From the NCBI RefSeq assembly GCF_003865015.1, contig NZ_BHVV01000002.1, positions 310,001 to 374,000 on the forward strand: a stretch of 64,000 bases of DNA. Reading direction: 5' to 3'. The notes under the pieces were generated by a model. It ran no database searches and had not been told where the DNA came from. It saw only the letters and a list, made by a program, of their open reading frames with translations. This stretch comes from Sulfurisoma sediminicola. Its GTDB lineage: Bacteria; Pseudomonadota; Gammaproteobacteria; Burkholderiales; Rhodocyclaceae. Each line of letters starts with the position of its first letter. Position 1 is the first letter of the stretch. The translations under genes were made by a program, and so were the position numbers. Shown one piece after another: positions 44,415 to 52,994 of this stretch.

Positions 44415-45053
44415 ATGTCCGCACACGCAATGCAGAAACTCTACGTCTTCAAGATCTTCGAGCGCATCTGGCACTGGTCGCAGGCGGGACTGATCATCTT
44501 CCTGCTCATTACCGGTTTCGAGGTGCACGGCAGCTACGCCAACTTCGGCTTCGAGAAGGCGGTGAATTACCACACCATCGCCGCCTGGTCGCTGGTCGGG
44601 CTGTGGGTGTTCGCAATCTTCTGGCACTTCACCACCGGCGAATGGAAGCAGTACATCCCGACGCTGGCGAAGGTCGATGCCATGGCCAAGTACTACCTGT
44701 TCGGCATCTTCGTCAATGCGCCGCATCCGTTCCGCCTGACCACGCTGAAGAAGCACAACCCGCTGCAGCGGCTGGCCTATCTCGGGGTGATGCTGTTCAT
44801 CGGCCCGCTGATCTGGTTCACCGGCTGGTTCTACATCTTCTTCGACAAGTGGCACGCCTGGGGCTGGGACAAGTACCTGAGCCTGGAATGGGTGGCGTTC
44901 TTCCACACCATCGCCGCGTTCATGATGCTGCTGTTCCTGATCGCCCACGTCTATCTGACCACCACCGGCCACACCCCGCTCGCCCACATCAAGGCCATGA
45001 TCACCGGCTGGGAAGAGGTCGAGGCCGAGGAAACTGCGCCGGTCAAGCACTGA
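44415..45053 (+). CDS. membrane cytochrome b (quinol-linked, b561/thiosulfate-reductase type)
   Basis: 212 aa from ATG 44415 (MSAHAMQKLYVFK), 4 bases after the octaheme gene. Four helices carry candidate heme-ligand histidines: ERIWHWSQAGLIIFLLITGF, VNYHTIAAWSLVGLWVFAIFWHF, LAYLGVMLFIGPLIWFTGWF and FFHTIAAFMMLLFLIAHVYLTTTGH. Such di-heme subunits oxidise quinol (or reduce quinone) for periplasmic cytochromes. This is the probable membrane anchor and electron entry of the octaheme complex. Confidence 0.87.
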   Translation: MSAHAMQKLYVFKIFERIWHWSQAGLIIFLLITGFEVHGSYANFGFEKAVNYHTIAAWSLVGLWVFAIFWHFTTGEWKQYIPTLAKVDAMAKYYLFGIFVNAPHPFRLTTLKKHNPLQRLAYLGVMLFIGPLIWFTGWFYIFFDKWHAWGWDKYLSLEWVAFFHTIAAFMMLLFLIAHVYLTTTGHTPLAHIKAMITGWEEVEAEETAPVKH

Positions 45054-45100
45054 ATGCAATTGCAACAATCAATCCAGCTTTGCCCAAGAGGAGAATCAAT

Positions 45101-45493
45101 ATGACACGCAAGTTTTCGATGACCGTGCTGGCGGCGCTGCTCGGCGCCACCGCGATGACCAGTGCCCTGGCCTATGACGCCGACTGGAAGCGCGGCCGCG
45201 TCTATTACCGCCAGGTGTGCACCAGTTGCCACATGGCGCAGGCGAACAAGCAGTTCGGCCCCAACGAGCGCACCAAGGCCGACTGGACCGCCTACCTCAG
45301 CGCGGACAAGCACAACAAGGGCAAGGACACGATCAAGCAGTATTACAGCAAGCAGTACCGCGCCAGCATCAAGGCCAGCAACAAGGCGGCCGAGAAGTTC
45401 GCCGATACGCCCGATCAGGAGCTGATGGACGACGTCAAGGCCTTCCTGATCAAGAGCGCCAAGGACGGCGACTCCCCGGCCAGCTGCAGCTGA
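45101..45493 (+). CDS. small monoheme cytochrome c
   Basis: 130 aa with signal peptide (to about ALA-YD) and a single CTSCH heme motif near the mature N-terminus (RVYYRQVCTSCHMAQANKQF). The remaining 90 residues are Lys-rich helices (DKHNKGKDTIKQYYSKQYRAS, DQELMDDVKAFLIK). AAGAGGAG ribosome-binding site. Probably a soluble electron carrier working with the octaheme protein. The C-terminus ends in a Cys (PASCS). Confidence 0.85.
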   Translation: MTRKFSMTVLAALLGATAMTSALAYDADWKRGRVYYRQVCTSCHMAQANKQFGPNERTKADWTAYLSADKHNKGKDTIKQYYSKQYRASIKASNKAAEKFADTPDQELMDDVKAFLIKSAKDGDSPASCS

Positions 45494-45507
45494 TCCGCCG
45501 AACCATC

Positions 45508-45545
45508 CCCCGCACCCCTCTGTCCGAACGAGGGGGCGGGTTCGT
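45508..45545 (+). terminator. hairpin between cytochrome c and YeeE genes
   Basis: CCCGC-a-CCCCTC pairs with GAGGGG-GCGGG and is followed by TTCGTTGTG. An imperfect intrinsic terminator, perhaps an attenuator that lowers expression of the two distal genes relative to the cytochromes. Confidence 0.45.
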
Positions 45546-45567
45546 TGTGTGACAAGGAGAGCAATTC

Positions 45568-46797
45568 ATGTCTGAAGGCGCATCCTGGCGGGCCGGCTTC
45601 AAGGCCGACTACGAAAGCATACTTGTCGAACCCTGGGCGCCGCACATCGGTGCCATTCTGATGGTGATGATCATCCTGCTGCTGATGGTCAACGGCCTGT
45701 TCTGGGGCGTCTTCGGCGGGCTCAAGCTCTGGGGCGACTGGTTCAACAGCAGCATTGGCCTCGGCCCCCTGCTCGGCATCAAGAGCGACCTCGACGGCCC
45801 GCTGATGCACCGCATGTCGCTGATGAACATCACCCTGATCGTCGGCGCCTTCGCCGCGGCGATGATCTCGCGCCAGTTCTCGATCTTCCGCGCACCGAAG
45901 CTCGAGTACATCTGGGGTGCCGCGGGCGGCACGCTGATGGGCGTTGGCGCCACGCTGTCCGGCGGCTGCACCACCGGCGGCTTTTACACCCCGGCGCTGC
46001 ATTCCTCGCCGGCGGGCTGGGTGATGGCGGCGGGCCTGATCATCGGCGCCGTGATCGGCCTCAAGCTGCTGATGTGGACTCTCGAAAATATCGAGTGGGG
46101 CATGCAGGCGCCCGGCGCCATCGAGCCGCCGGGGCGCGCGATCCATCCCTGGATCGGCGTGGCGCTCATCGCCATCATCATCGCGTGGACCCTGAACTGG
46201 GCGACGAGCGGCGACGAAAAACTGGTCGGGCGTGCCCTCATCGTCATCGCCGGCTTCCTCATGGGCTTCGTCATGCACCGCTCGCGCCTCTGTTTCGCCC
46301 GCTGCTTCCGCGAGCCTTTCATGACCGCCGAGGGCGACATGACCAAGGCCATCATCGTTTCGCTGGCGATCGGCATTCCCGCAGCGGCGCTGCTGTTCGA
46401 GAAGAAGCTGATCGACCCCTACCTGGCGATCCCGCCGACCTTCTGGCTCGGCTCCCTGCTCGGCGGCCTCATCTTCGGCCTCGGCATGGTCTTCGCCGGC
46501 GGCTGCGCCTCGGGCGCGCTGTGGCGTGCCGGCGAGGGCCACCTCAAGCTGTGGGTGGCGGTGTTCTTCTTCGCCTGGGGCGGCTCGACCTTTTCGGGGA
46601 TCCTGCACCACTGGGACGTGATGACGCGCGACGTCAACCTCGAGAGCATCGAATTCACCAAGGTCGGCATCCAGACCTACCTGCCGGATATGGTCGGCGG
46701 CTGGGGCTGGGCGCTGTCGATCAGCCTGGGCATCCTGGCGATTTGGTACGCCTGGGTGCGCTACAACGAATCCACCGAGAAATTCACGGTTGTCTAA
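45568..46797 (+). CDS. YeeE/YedE-family sulfur-compound transporter
   Basis: 409 aa membrane protein. Two homologous halves each carry the family's GGC motif: GVGATLSGGCTTGGFYTPAL (first half) and GLGMVFAGGCASGALWRAGE (second half), with a third Cys-containing HRSRLCFARCF helix between. In thiosulfate importer TsuA and relatives, these cysteines pass sulfur-containing ions across the membrane. Between a cytochrome c and exported rhodaneses, it probably moves thiosulfate or sulfane sulfur. No fused TusA domain is present. Confidence 0.87.
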   Translation: MSEGASWRAGFKADYESILVEPWAPHIGAILMVMIILLLMVNGLFWGVFGGLKLWGDWFNSSIGLGPLLGIKSDLDGPLMHRMSLMNITLIVGAFAAAMISRQFSIFRAPKLEYIWGAAGGTLMGVGATLSGGCTTGGFYTPALHSSPAGWVMAAGLIIGAVIGLKLLMWTLENIEWGMQAPGAIEPPGRAIHPWIGVALIAIIIAWTLNWATSGDEKLVGRALIVIAGFLMGFVMHRSRLCFARCFREPFMTAEGDMTKAIIVSLAIGIPAAALLFEKKLIDPYLAIPPTFWLGSLLGGLIFGLGMVFAGGCASGALWRAGEGHLKLWVAVFFFAWGGSTFSGILHHWDVMTRDVNLESIEFTKVGIQTYLPDMVGGWGWALSISLGILAIWYAWVRYNESTEKFTVV

Positions 46798-46812
46798 CGA
46801 AGGAGACTCTCC

Positions 46813-47964
46813 ATGAATATCAAGCTCAAGAGCATAGCGCTGGCCGTCGCGCTGGCATTGCCCGTCGCCTTGCCGGCGGCCCTGCTGAGCGAGCCGGTCC
46901 GGGCGCAGCAGGACGTGAAGAAGGACGGCTGGTATCGCCATATCGTCGATATCGACTTCGTCAAGCCCTATGTCGACATCCCGCCCAAGCCCGGCGTCAT
47001 GCTGATCGATTCGCGTCCGGCGGCGCGGCAGTATGACCCGGGCCACATCCCCGGGGCAATCAACATTCCCGACAGCCAGTTCGACAAGCTCGCCGACAAG
47101 CTGCCCGCCGACAAGGCCACGCTGCTGATCTTCTATTGCGGCGGCTTCGAGTGCATGCTGAGCCACCAGTCGGCCTTCAAGGCCGAGAAGCTGGGCTATA
47201 CCAACATCCGCGTCTATTCCGCGGGCAGCCCCGACTGGGCCAAGAACGGCACCGGGCAGTCGGTTTCCGCCGCCTATATCAAGAAGCTGCAGGCCGACAA
47301 GGCGCCGCACATGCTGATCGATGCGCGGCCGAAGCGTACCGCCGACAAGGGCATGATCCCCGGCGCGGTCAATATTTCCGAGAGCGAATTCGACAAGAAT
47401 GTCGACAAGCTGTCGGCCGACAAGGCGACGCCCTTGATCATTTATTGCGGTGGCCTGGAGTGCGTGCTTTCCGACAAGGTCGCGGCCAAGGCCCGCGCGC
47501 TGGGCTACACGGACGTCAAGACCTATCCCGAAGGCTATCCGGAATGGGAGAAGCTGTTCGGTGCGGCACCCGCGGCGGCTCCGGCCGGCGCGGCCGCTCC
47601 GGCGGCGGCGCCCAAGGCGGCAGCGCTCGAGCCCGGCAAGGAGAAGGGCTCGGTCACCGTCGCTTCGTTCGAGAAGGTGCTCAAGGAGCAGCCCGACGCG
47701 ATCAACCTCGTCGACGTGCGGGACGCCAAGGAGTTCGCCGGCGGGACGATCAAGGGTGCGAAGAACATCCCGATGAATGCGCTGGAAAAGGCGATCGACC
47801 AGCTGCCCAAGGACAAGCCGACGGTCTTCATCTGCGGTACCGGTGCCCGCTCCGGCGAGGCCTACGACACGGTCAAGCTGGTGAAGGCGGATCTGCCGGT
47901 GTATTTCATCGACGCCACCATCAAGTTCCTCGGCGACGGCAAGTTCGAGATCAAGCAGAAGTAA
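46813..47964 (+). CDS. exported triple-rhodanese sulfurtransferase
   Basis: 383 aa with signal peptide (about 1-31). Three rhodanese domains with active-site Cys at about C109 (FYCGGFEC), C212 (IYCGGLEC) and C341 (FICGTGARSG). Domains 1 and 2 share the unusual CGGxEC loop, so they look like an internal duplication. An Ala/Pro-rich linker (about 250-272) separates domain 3, whose loop differs. All three Cys are retained, so it could carry persulfide sulfur in the periplasm. It is the last gene of the octaheme cluster and is followed by two hairpins. Confidence 0.88.
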   Translation: MNIKLKSIALAVALALPVALPAALLSEPVRAQQDVKKDGWYRHIVDIDFVKPYVDIPPKPGVMLIDSRPAARQYDPGHIPGAINIPDSQFDKLADKLPADKATLLIFYCGGFECMLSHQSAFKAEKLGYTNIRVYSAGSPDWAKNGTGQSVSAAYIKKLQADKAPHMLIDARPKRTADKGMIPGAVNISESEFDKNVDKLSADKATPLIIYCGGLECVLSDKVAAKARALGYTDVKTYPEGYPEWEKLFGAAPAAAPAGAAAPAAAPKAAALEPGKEKGSVTVASFEKVLKEQPDAINLVDVRDAKEFAGGTIKGAKNIPMNALEKAIDQLPKDKPTVFICGTGARSGEAYDTVKLVKADLPVYFIDATIKFLGDGKFEIKQK

Positions 47965-47982
47965 GTTCCGCCAGGAATATCG

Positions 47983-48036
47983 CGGCGATACGCATCGCCG
48001 CCGCGACGAGGGGCTGCGGCCCCTCTTGTCGTTTAT
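47983..48036 (+). terminator. double hairpin ending the sulfur/cytochrome cluster
   Basis: CGGCGAT-ACGC-ATCGCCG (47983-48000) and GAGGGGC with GCCCCTC (48008-48025) followed by TTGTCGTTTAT. The second fits a weak intrinsic terminator. It separates the cluster from the DUF485/ActP pair. Confidence 0.6.
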
Positions 48037-48151
48037 GGTGTTCGCCGCTAAGCTGTCAAAATGCTGACGTAAGACCCGCGTCAGTCCCCTTGCGTAGATT
48101 CCGCTTCGCTAAGAAGCAGAAGTCCATCTTTGGAGGAAAAGGAGACTAACC

Positions 48152-48463
48152 ATGGCACAGGAAATCTGGGAACGAATTCGGGCCAACCCGAAGTTCCAAA
48201 AACTCGTCAGTAAGCGCAACAACTACTCGATCGTCATGAGTATCCTGATGATCATCGCCTATTACGGCTACATCCTGCTCGTCGCTTTCGACAAGTCCTT
48301 CCTGGCCACCAAGATGGGCTCGGGCATGGTCATGTCGATCGGCATTCCGATGGGCGTGGGCGTCATTCTCTTCACCATCATTCTGACCTGGATCTACGTC
48401 CGCCGTGCGAACACCGAGTTCGACGCCGATGCTGAAGAGATCATCAAGGAGGCCACCAAGTGA
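48152..48463 (+). CDS. DUF485 (YjcH-like) membrane protein
   Basis: 103 aa: soluble N-terminus [15 protein letters not shown] (the DUF485 signature), helix 1 [21 protein letters not shown], helix 2 [24 protein letters not shown], acidic tail. The standard small partner of ActP-type acetate symporters. Strong GGAGG sites upstream. Its TGA overlaps the symporter's GTG start. Confidence 0.92.
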   Translation: MAQEIWERIRANPKFQKLVSKRNNYSIVMSILMIIAYYGYILLVAFDKSFLATKMGSGMVMSIGIPMGVGVILFTIILTWIYVRRANTEFDADAEEIIKEATK

Positions 48464-50145
48464 GCGTTTCCAACAAGCAGATTCTCGGCGGCCTTGCGCT
48501 GCTGGCCCTGGCCGGCGGTGCCTTCGCCGCGGGCGCCGACCTCGGCACCACCCAGAAGCAGGCCACCAACTGGACGGCCATCGTCATGTTCGCCATTTTC
48601 GTCGGCGCCACGCTGTGGATCACCAAGTGGGCGGCGTCCAAGACCAAGACCGCGGCCGACTTCTACACCGCGGGCGGCGGCATCACCGGCTTCCAGAACG
48701 GCCTCGCGATCGCCGGCGACTACATGTCGGCGGCCTCCTTCCTCGGCATTTCCGGCCTGGTGTTCGCCAACGGCTTTGACGGCCTGATCTTCTCGATCGG
48801 CTGGCTGGTCGGCTGGCCCGTCATCACCTTCCTGATGGCGGAGCGCCTGCGCAACCTCGGCAAGTTCACCTTCGCCGACGTCGCCTCCTATCGCTTCGCC
48901 CAGACCCCGCTGCGCAGCTTTGCTGCCACCGGCACGCTGGTCGTGGTGGCCTTCTACCTGATCGCCCAGATGGTCGGCGCCGGTCAGCTCATCAAGGTGC
49001 TGTTCGGCCTCGAGTACATCTACGCTGTGATGATCGTCGGCGTCATCATGATGATGTACGTGCTGTTCGGCGGCATGACCGCGACGACCTGGGTGCAGAT
49101 CATCAAGGCGGTGATGCTGCTCGGCGGCGCGACCTTCATGGCCCTGGCCGTGCTGTTCCAGTTCGGCTTCTCGCCCGAGGCGCTGTTCGCCAAGGCGGTC
49201 GAGGTGCATGGCAAGCACGACGCCATCATGAGTCCGGGCGCGCTGATCACCGATCCGATTTCGGCCATATCGGTCGGCATGGCGCTGATGTTCGGCACCG
49301 CAGGTCTGCCGCACATCCTGATGCGCTTCTTCACCGTGCCCAACGCCAAGGAAGCCCGCAAGTCGGTAGCCTGGGCGACGACCTGGATCGGCTACTTCTA
49401 CATCCTGACCTTCATCATCGGCTTCGGCGCGGTGGTCAACCTGATCCCGAATCCGTCCGAGTACTACGTCGGTGGTGAACTGGCCAAAGGCCTAAAGGGC
49501 GGCGGCAACATGGCGGCCGTGCATCTGGCCAACGCCGTCGGCGGCAACTTGTTCCTCGGCTTCATCTCAGCCGTGGCCTTCGCCACGATTCTGGCGGTGG
49601 TGGCGGGCCTGACGCTGTCGGGCGCCTCGGCCGTGTCGCATGACCTTTACGCCTCGGTCTGGCGTCATGGCAACGTCGATTCCGCCACCGAACTGCGCGT
49701 GTCCAGGATCACCACGGTGATCCTCGGCATCGTCGCGGTCGCGCTGGGTGTGATCTTCGAGAAGCAGAACGTCGCCTTCATGGTGATGCTGGCCTTCACG
49801 GTCGCCTGCTCGGCCAACTTCCCGGTGTTGTTCATGTCGGTGCTGTGGAAGAACTGCACGACGCGCGGCGCCGTCGCGGGTGGTACCGTCGGCCTGATCC
49901 TCTCGGTGGTGCTGACCGTGGTTTCGCCGGCCGTGTGGGAAGCCGCCCTTGGCAACCCGAAGGGCAGCGCGATGTTCCCCTACGCTTCGGCCGCCATCTT
50001 CTCGATGACTGCCGCCTTCTTCGTCATCTGGCTGGTGTCGATCCTCGACAACAGCGCGCAGGCACAGAAGGAACGTGCGCTGTTCGGCGACCAGCTGACC
50101 CGGTCCGAGACCGGCGTCGGCGCCTCGACCGCCTCCGCGCACTAA
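48460..50145 (+). CDS. actP: ActP-type cation/acetate symporter
   Basis: 561 aa SSS-family symporter with an N-terminal signal-like helix ([17 protein letters not shown]), [37 protein letters not shown] and the late [18 protein letters not shown]. Length and partner gene match E. coli YjcH-ActP, so acetate or a similar short acid is likely. GTG start 48460 overlaps the DUF485 stop. Ends in an intrinsic terminator. No acs gene lies nearby, so regulation cannot be inferred from neighbours. Confidence 0.9.
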   Translation: MSVSNKQILGGLALLALAGGAFAAGADLGTTQKQATNWTAIVMFAIFVGATLWITKWAASKTKTAADFYTAGGGITGFQNGLAIAGDYMSAASFLGISGLVFANGFDGLIFSIGWLVGWPVITFLMAERLRNLGKFTFADVASYRFAQTPLRSFAATGTLVVVAFYLIAQMVGAGQLIKVLFGLEYIYAVMIVGVIMMMYVLFGGMTATTWVQIIKAVMLLGGATFMALAVLFQFGFSPEALFAKAVEVHGKHDAIMSPGALITDPISAISVGMALMFGTAGLPHILMRFFTVPNAKEARKSVAWATTWIGYFYILTFIIGFGAVVNLIPNPSEYYVGGELAKGLKGGGNMAAVHLANAVGGNLFLGFISAVAFATILAVVAGLTLSGASAVSHDLYASVWRHGNVDSATELRVSRITTVILGIVAVALGVIFEKQNVAFMVMLAFTVACSANFPVLFMSVLWKNCTTRGAVAGGTVGLILSVVLTVVSPAVWEAALGNPKGSAMFPYASAAIFSMTAAFFVIWLVSILDNSAQAQKERALFGDQLTRSETGVGASTASAH

Positions 50146-50173
50146 GCAGTACCCGTACCGCAACACCAGGAAG

Positions 50174-50200
50174 AACCCCGGGTCCGCCCGGGGTTTTTTC
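50174..50200 (+). terminator. intrinsic terminator after actP
   Basis: CCCCGGG-TCCG-CCCGGGG followed by six T. Confidence 0.95.
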
Positions 50201-50230
50201 TTGCGGGGAGCGTGCCGCTTTGGCTATAAT
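50201..50230 (+). promoter_or_regulatory. promoter of tRNA-Phe
   Basis: A consensus TATAAT (50225-50230) lies 12 bases before the tRNA; TTGCGG (50201-50206) is a possible -35 at 18-base spacing. Confidence 0.7.
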
Positions 50231-50242
50231 TCGCGCCTCTTT

Positions 50243-50318
50243 GGCCAGTTAGCTCAGTTGGTAGAGCAGCGGATTGAAAATCCGCGTGTCCTTGGTTCGA
50301 TTCCGAGACTGGCCACCA
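50243..50318 (+). tRNA. tRNA-Phe (GAA)
   Basis: 76 nt with encoded CCA. Acceptor GGCCAGT/ACTGGCC, D-arm GCTCAGTTGGTAGAGC, anticodon stem CGGAT/ATCCG around TTGAAAA with GAA at 50276-50278, T-loop TTCGATT. All arms pair. Confidence 0.98.
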
Positions 50319-50325
50319 GCATCCG

Positions 50326-50358
50326 AACGGCCCTCCACTGGAGGGCCGTTTCCTTTTG
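50326..50358 (+). terminator. intrinsic terminator after tRNA-Phe
   Basis: AACGGCCCTCC-ACT-GGAGGGCCGTT followed by TCCTTTTG. Confidence 0.9.
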
Positions 50359-50420
50359 TCCTTCCGCGCGATGCGCGCATACTGCTTGACGGCAGGCAAG
50401 TTCAGGTCCTGCTTCGCCGA

Positions 50421-50426
50421 TATAAT
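50421..50426 (+). promoter_or_regulatory. -10 box of the hemA operon
   Basis: Consensus TATAAT 30 bases before the hemA start. No good -35 is seen at 16-18 bases; TTGACG at 50386 is too far away. Confidence 0.5.
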
Positions 50427-50455
50427 TGAGCCGTAAGGAGTTTTCGGCACCGCCC

Positions 50456-51709
50456 ATGCAGCTTTTCGCCCTCGGCATCAATCACCACACGGCGCCGCTC
50501 GCCATGCGCGAGCAGTTGGCGTTCGACCCCGTGCGGCTGCAGCAGGCATTGCATGATTTGCTGCGGGCCAAGCCGGTGCGCGAGGCGGCCATCCTGTCGA
50601 CCTGCAACCGGACCGAACTCTACTGCGCCGCCGACCAGGCCTGTGCCGCCGCCGACTGGCTGGCCGAGTACCATGCCCTGCCGCCGTCACGGATCGAACC
50701 CTACCTCTACACCCATCCGCAGAAGGATGCCGTGCGCCACATGTTCCGCGTCGCCTCCGGCCTCGACTCGATGGTGCTGGGCGAGCCGCAGATCCTCGGC
50801 CAGATGAAGCAGGCGGCGCGCGCCGCCGAGGAAGCGGGCACGCTCGGCACGCTGCTGTCCAAGCTGTTCCAGCGCACTTTTTCCGTGGCCAAGGAAGTGC
50901 GCTCGACCACCGCCATCGGCGCCAACATCGTCTCGATGGCCGCCGCCTCGGTGCACCTGTCGGCCCGCATTTTCGAGAGCATCGCCGGGCAGAAGGTGCT
51001 GTTCATCGGCGCCGGCGAAATGATCGAGCTGTGCGCCGCGCATTTCGCCGGCGAGAATCCCAAGCGGCTGACGGTGGCCAACCGCACGCTGGAGCGCGCG
51101 CAGGCGCTGGCCGAGCGCTTCAACGGCGATGCCATGCGCCTCGACGAGCTTTCCGAGCGCCTGGCCGAATACGACATCGTCGTCTCCTGCACGGCGAGCC
51201 AGTTGCCCATCGTCGGCCTCGGCATGGTCGAGCGCGCGCTCAAGGCGCGGCGCCACCGGCCGATGGTGATGGTCGACCTGGCCGTTCCGCGCGACATCGA
51301 GGCAGAGGTCGGCGACCTCGACGACGTCTTCCTCTACACGCTCGACGACCTCGGCCAGCTCGTCGAGCAGGGCATGGAATCGCGCCAGGCCGCCGTGGTC
51401 GAGGCCGAGTCCATCATCGACGACCGGGTGCAGAATTTCCTGCACTGGATGGATACGCGCGAGGTGGTGCCGACCATCCGGGCGCTGCGCGATGCCGCCG
51501 AGCGCACGCGCCGCCACGAAGTCGAGCATGCACTCAAGATGATCCGCCGCGGCGACGATCCGGCCGCGGTGCTGGAAGCGCTGTCGCACGGACTCACCAA
51601 CAAGCTGGTGCATCCGCCGACCCAGGCGCTCAACCAGGCCGAGGGCGAGGAGCGCGCCGAGGTGGCGCAGCTGCTCTCCCGCATCTACCGCCTCCATTCC
51701 GACAACTAG
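50456..51709 (+). CDS. hemA: glutamyl-tRNA reductase
   Basis: 417 aa. NADPH-dependent reduction of Glu-tRNA to glutamate-1-semialdehyde, the first step of tetrapyrrole synthesis. Catalytic C50 lies in [10 protein letters not shown]; the substrate region includes [15 protein letters not shown]; the Rossmann NADPH domain includes [18 protein letters not shown] 50456 gives the canonical [15 protein letters not shown] start. Heads hemA-prfA-prmC-grxD, an order common in beta/gammaproteobacteria. The nearby multiheme cytochromes would need this pathway, but the linkage is likely coincidental. Confidence 0.96.
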   Translation: MQLFALGINHHTAPLAMREQLAFDPVRLQQALHDLLRAKPVREAAILSTCNRTELYCAADQACAAADWLAEYHALPPSRIEPYLYTHPQKDAVRHMFRVASGLDSMVLGEPQILGQMKQAARAAEEAGTLGTLLSKLFQRTFSVAKEVRSTTAIGANIVSMAAASVHLSARIFESIAGQKVLFIGAGEMIELCAAHFAGENPKRLTVANRTLERAQALAERFNGDAMRLDELSERLAEYDIVVSCTASQLPIVGLGMVERALKARRHRPMVMVDLAVPRDIEAEVGDLDDVFLYTLDDLGQLVEQGMESRQAAVVEAESIIDDRVQNFLHWMDTREVVPTIRALRDAAERTRRHEVEHALKMIRRGDDPAAVLEALSHGLTNKLVHPPTQALNQAEGEERAEVAQLLSRIYRLHSDN

Positions 51710-51766
51710 CTGACCGCAATCGCGGCCGTCGCCACCACGGCGCGGCCGCGCGGCTGTTCCATTGCC

Positions 51767-52843
51767 ATGAAGCCTTCCATCCGCAGCAAACTCGAACAAC
51801 TCGCCGCCCGCCTCGACGAGGTCGACGGCCTGCTGGCCGAAGAGTCGGCGGCGCGCGACATGGACAAGTTCCGCAAGCTCTCGCGCGAGCGCGCGGAGGT
51901 CGAGCCGGTGGTGGCGCTCTATCGCCGCTTCCTGCAGGCGGAGGGCGACCTGGCCGAGGCCGAGGGCTGGCTGGCCGACCCCGAGATGAAGGCCATGGCG
52001 CAGGAGGAGATCGCCGCCGCCCAGGAGCGCCTGCCGGCGATCGAACTCGAGCTGCAGAAGCTGCTGCTGCCGAAGGATCCCAACGACGACAAGAACATCT
52101 TCCTCGAGATCCGCGCCGGCACCGGCGGCGACGAATCGGCCCTGTTCGCCGGCGACCTGTTCCGCATGTATTCGCGCTACGCCGAGCGCCAGCGCTGGAA
52201 GGTCGAGGTGGTGTCGCAGAACGAGTCCGACCTCGGCGGCTACCGCGAGGTGATCTGCCGCGTCGAGGGGCAGGGCGCCTATTCGAAGCTCAAGTTCGAG
52301 TCGGGCGGCCATCGCGTCCAGCGCGTTCCGGCGACCGAGGCGCAGGGGCGCATCCACACCTCCGCCTGCACCGTGGCGGTGATGCCCGAGGCCGACGAAC
52401 TCGTCGCCATCCAGATCAATCCCGCCGACCTGCGCATCGACACCTTCCGCGCCTCCGGCGCCGGCGGCCAGCACATCAACAAGACCGACTCGGCCGTGCG
52501 CATCACCCACATTCCCTCGGGCCTCGTCGTCGAGTGCCAGGACGACCGTTCGCAGCATCGCAACAAGGCACAGGCCATGAGCGTGCTCGCGGCGCGCCTG
52601 GCTGACATGCAGGAGCGCGAGCAGGCGCAGAAGATCGCCTCGACGCGCAAGTCGCTGGTCGGCAGCGGCGACCGCTCCGAGCGCATCCGCACCTACAATT
52701 TTCCGCAGGGCCGCGTCACCGACCACCGCATCAACCTCACGCTCTACAAGCTGGCGATGGTGATGGAGGGCGACCTCGACGAGTTGATCGGCGCGCTGAC
52801 GGCCGAGCATCAGGCCGAGCTGCTTGCGCAGCTCGCTGAGTAA
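51767..52843 (+). CDS. prfA: peptide chain release factor 1
   Basis: 358 aa. Reads UAA/UAG stops. The tripeptide anticodon PAT lies in [14 protein letters not shown] (about 187-189) and the universally conserved GGQ in [12 protein letters not shown] (about 232-234), the site methylated by PrmC. Long N-terminal coiled domain and C-terminal [19 protein letters not shown] are typical. Begins 57 bases after hemA. Its stop codon is the left edge of a small inverted-repeat element. Confidence 0.97.
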   Translation: MKPSIRSKLEQLAARLDEVDGLLAEESAARDMDKFRKLSRERAEVEPVVALYRRFLQAEGDLAEAEGWLADPEMKAMAQEEIAAAQERLPAIELELQKLLLPKDPNDDKNIFLEIRAGTGGDESALFAGDLFRMYSRYAERQRWKVEVVSQNESDLGGYREVICRVEGQGAYSKLKFESGGHRVQRVPATEAQGRIHTSACTVAVMPEADELVAIQINPADLRIDTFRASGAGGQHINKTDSAVRITHIPSGLVVECQDDRSQHRNKAQAMSVLAARLADMQEREQAQKIASTRKSLVGSGDRSERIRTYNFPQGRVTDHRINLTLYKLAMVMEGDLDELIGALTAEHQAELLAQLAE

Positions 52844-52909
52844 TGGCCCACCACCCCCGGCCCCGCCTCAAGGCGGGGAGCCTCCTTGCTCGCTGCGCTC
52901 GACCATTAC
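52840..52909. repeat. inverted-repeat element between prfA and prmC
   Basis: GTAATGG (52840-52846, including the prfA stop) and CCATTAC (52903-52909) bracket a CCCCGCC-TCAA-GGCGGGG hairpin (52861-52878) and a GCTCGCTGCGCTCG motif. It looks like a small mobile-repeat relic. The rest of the 151-base gap contains another GTTCGCTTCGCGAAC palindrome (52939-52953). Confidence 0.4.
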
Positions 52910-52994
52910 GGGGCGCTACGTGGCGACGGTGCAGCGGATGTTCGCTTCGCGAACACGCCGTCTCGCCTTGGGGCGGCCCGGCGGCGAGACTGCC

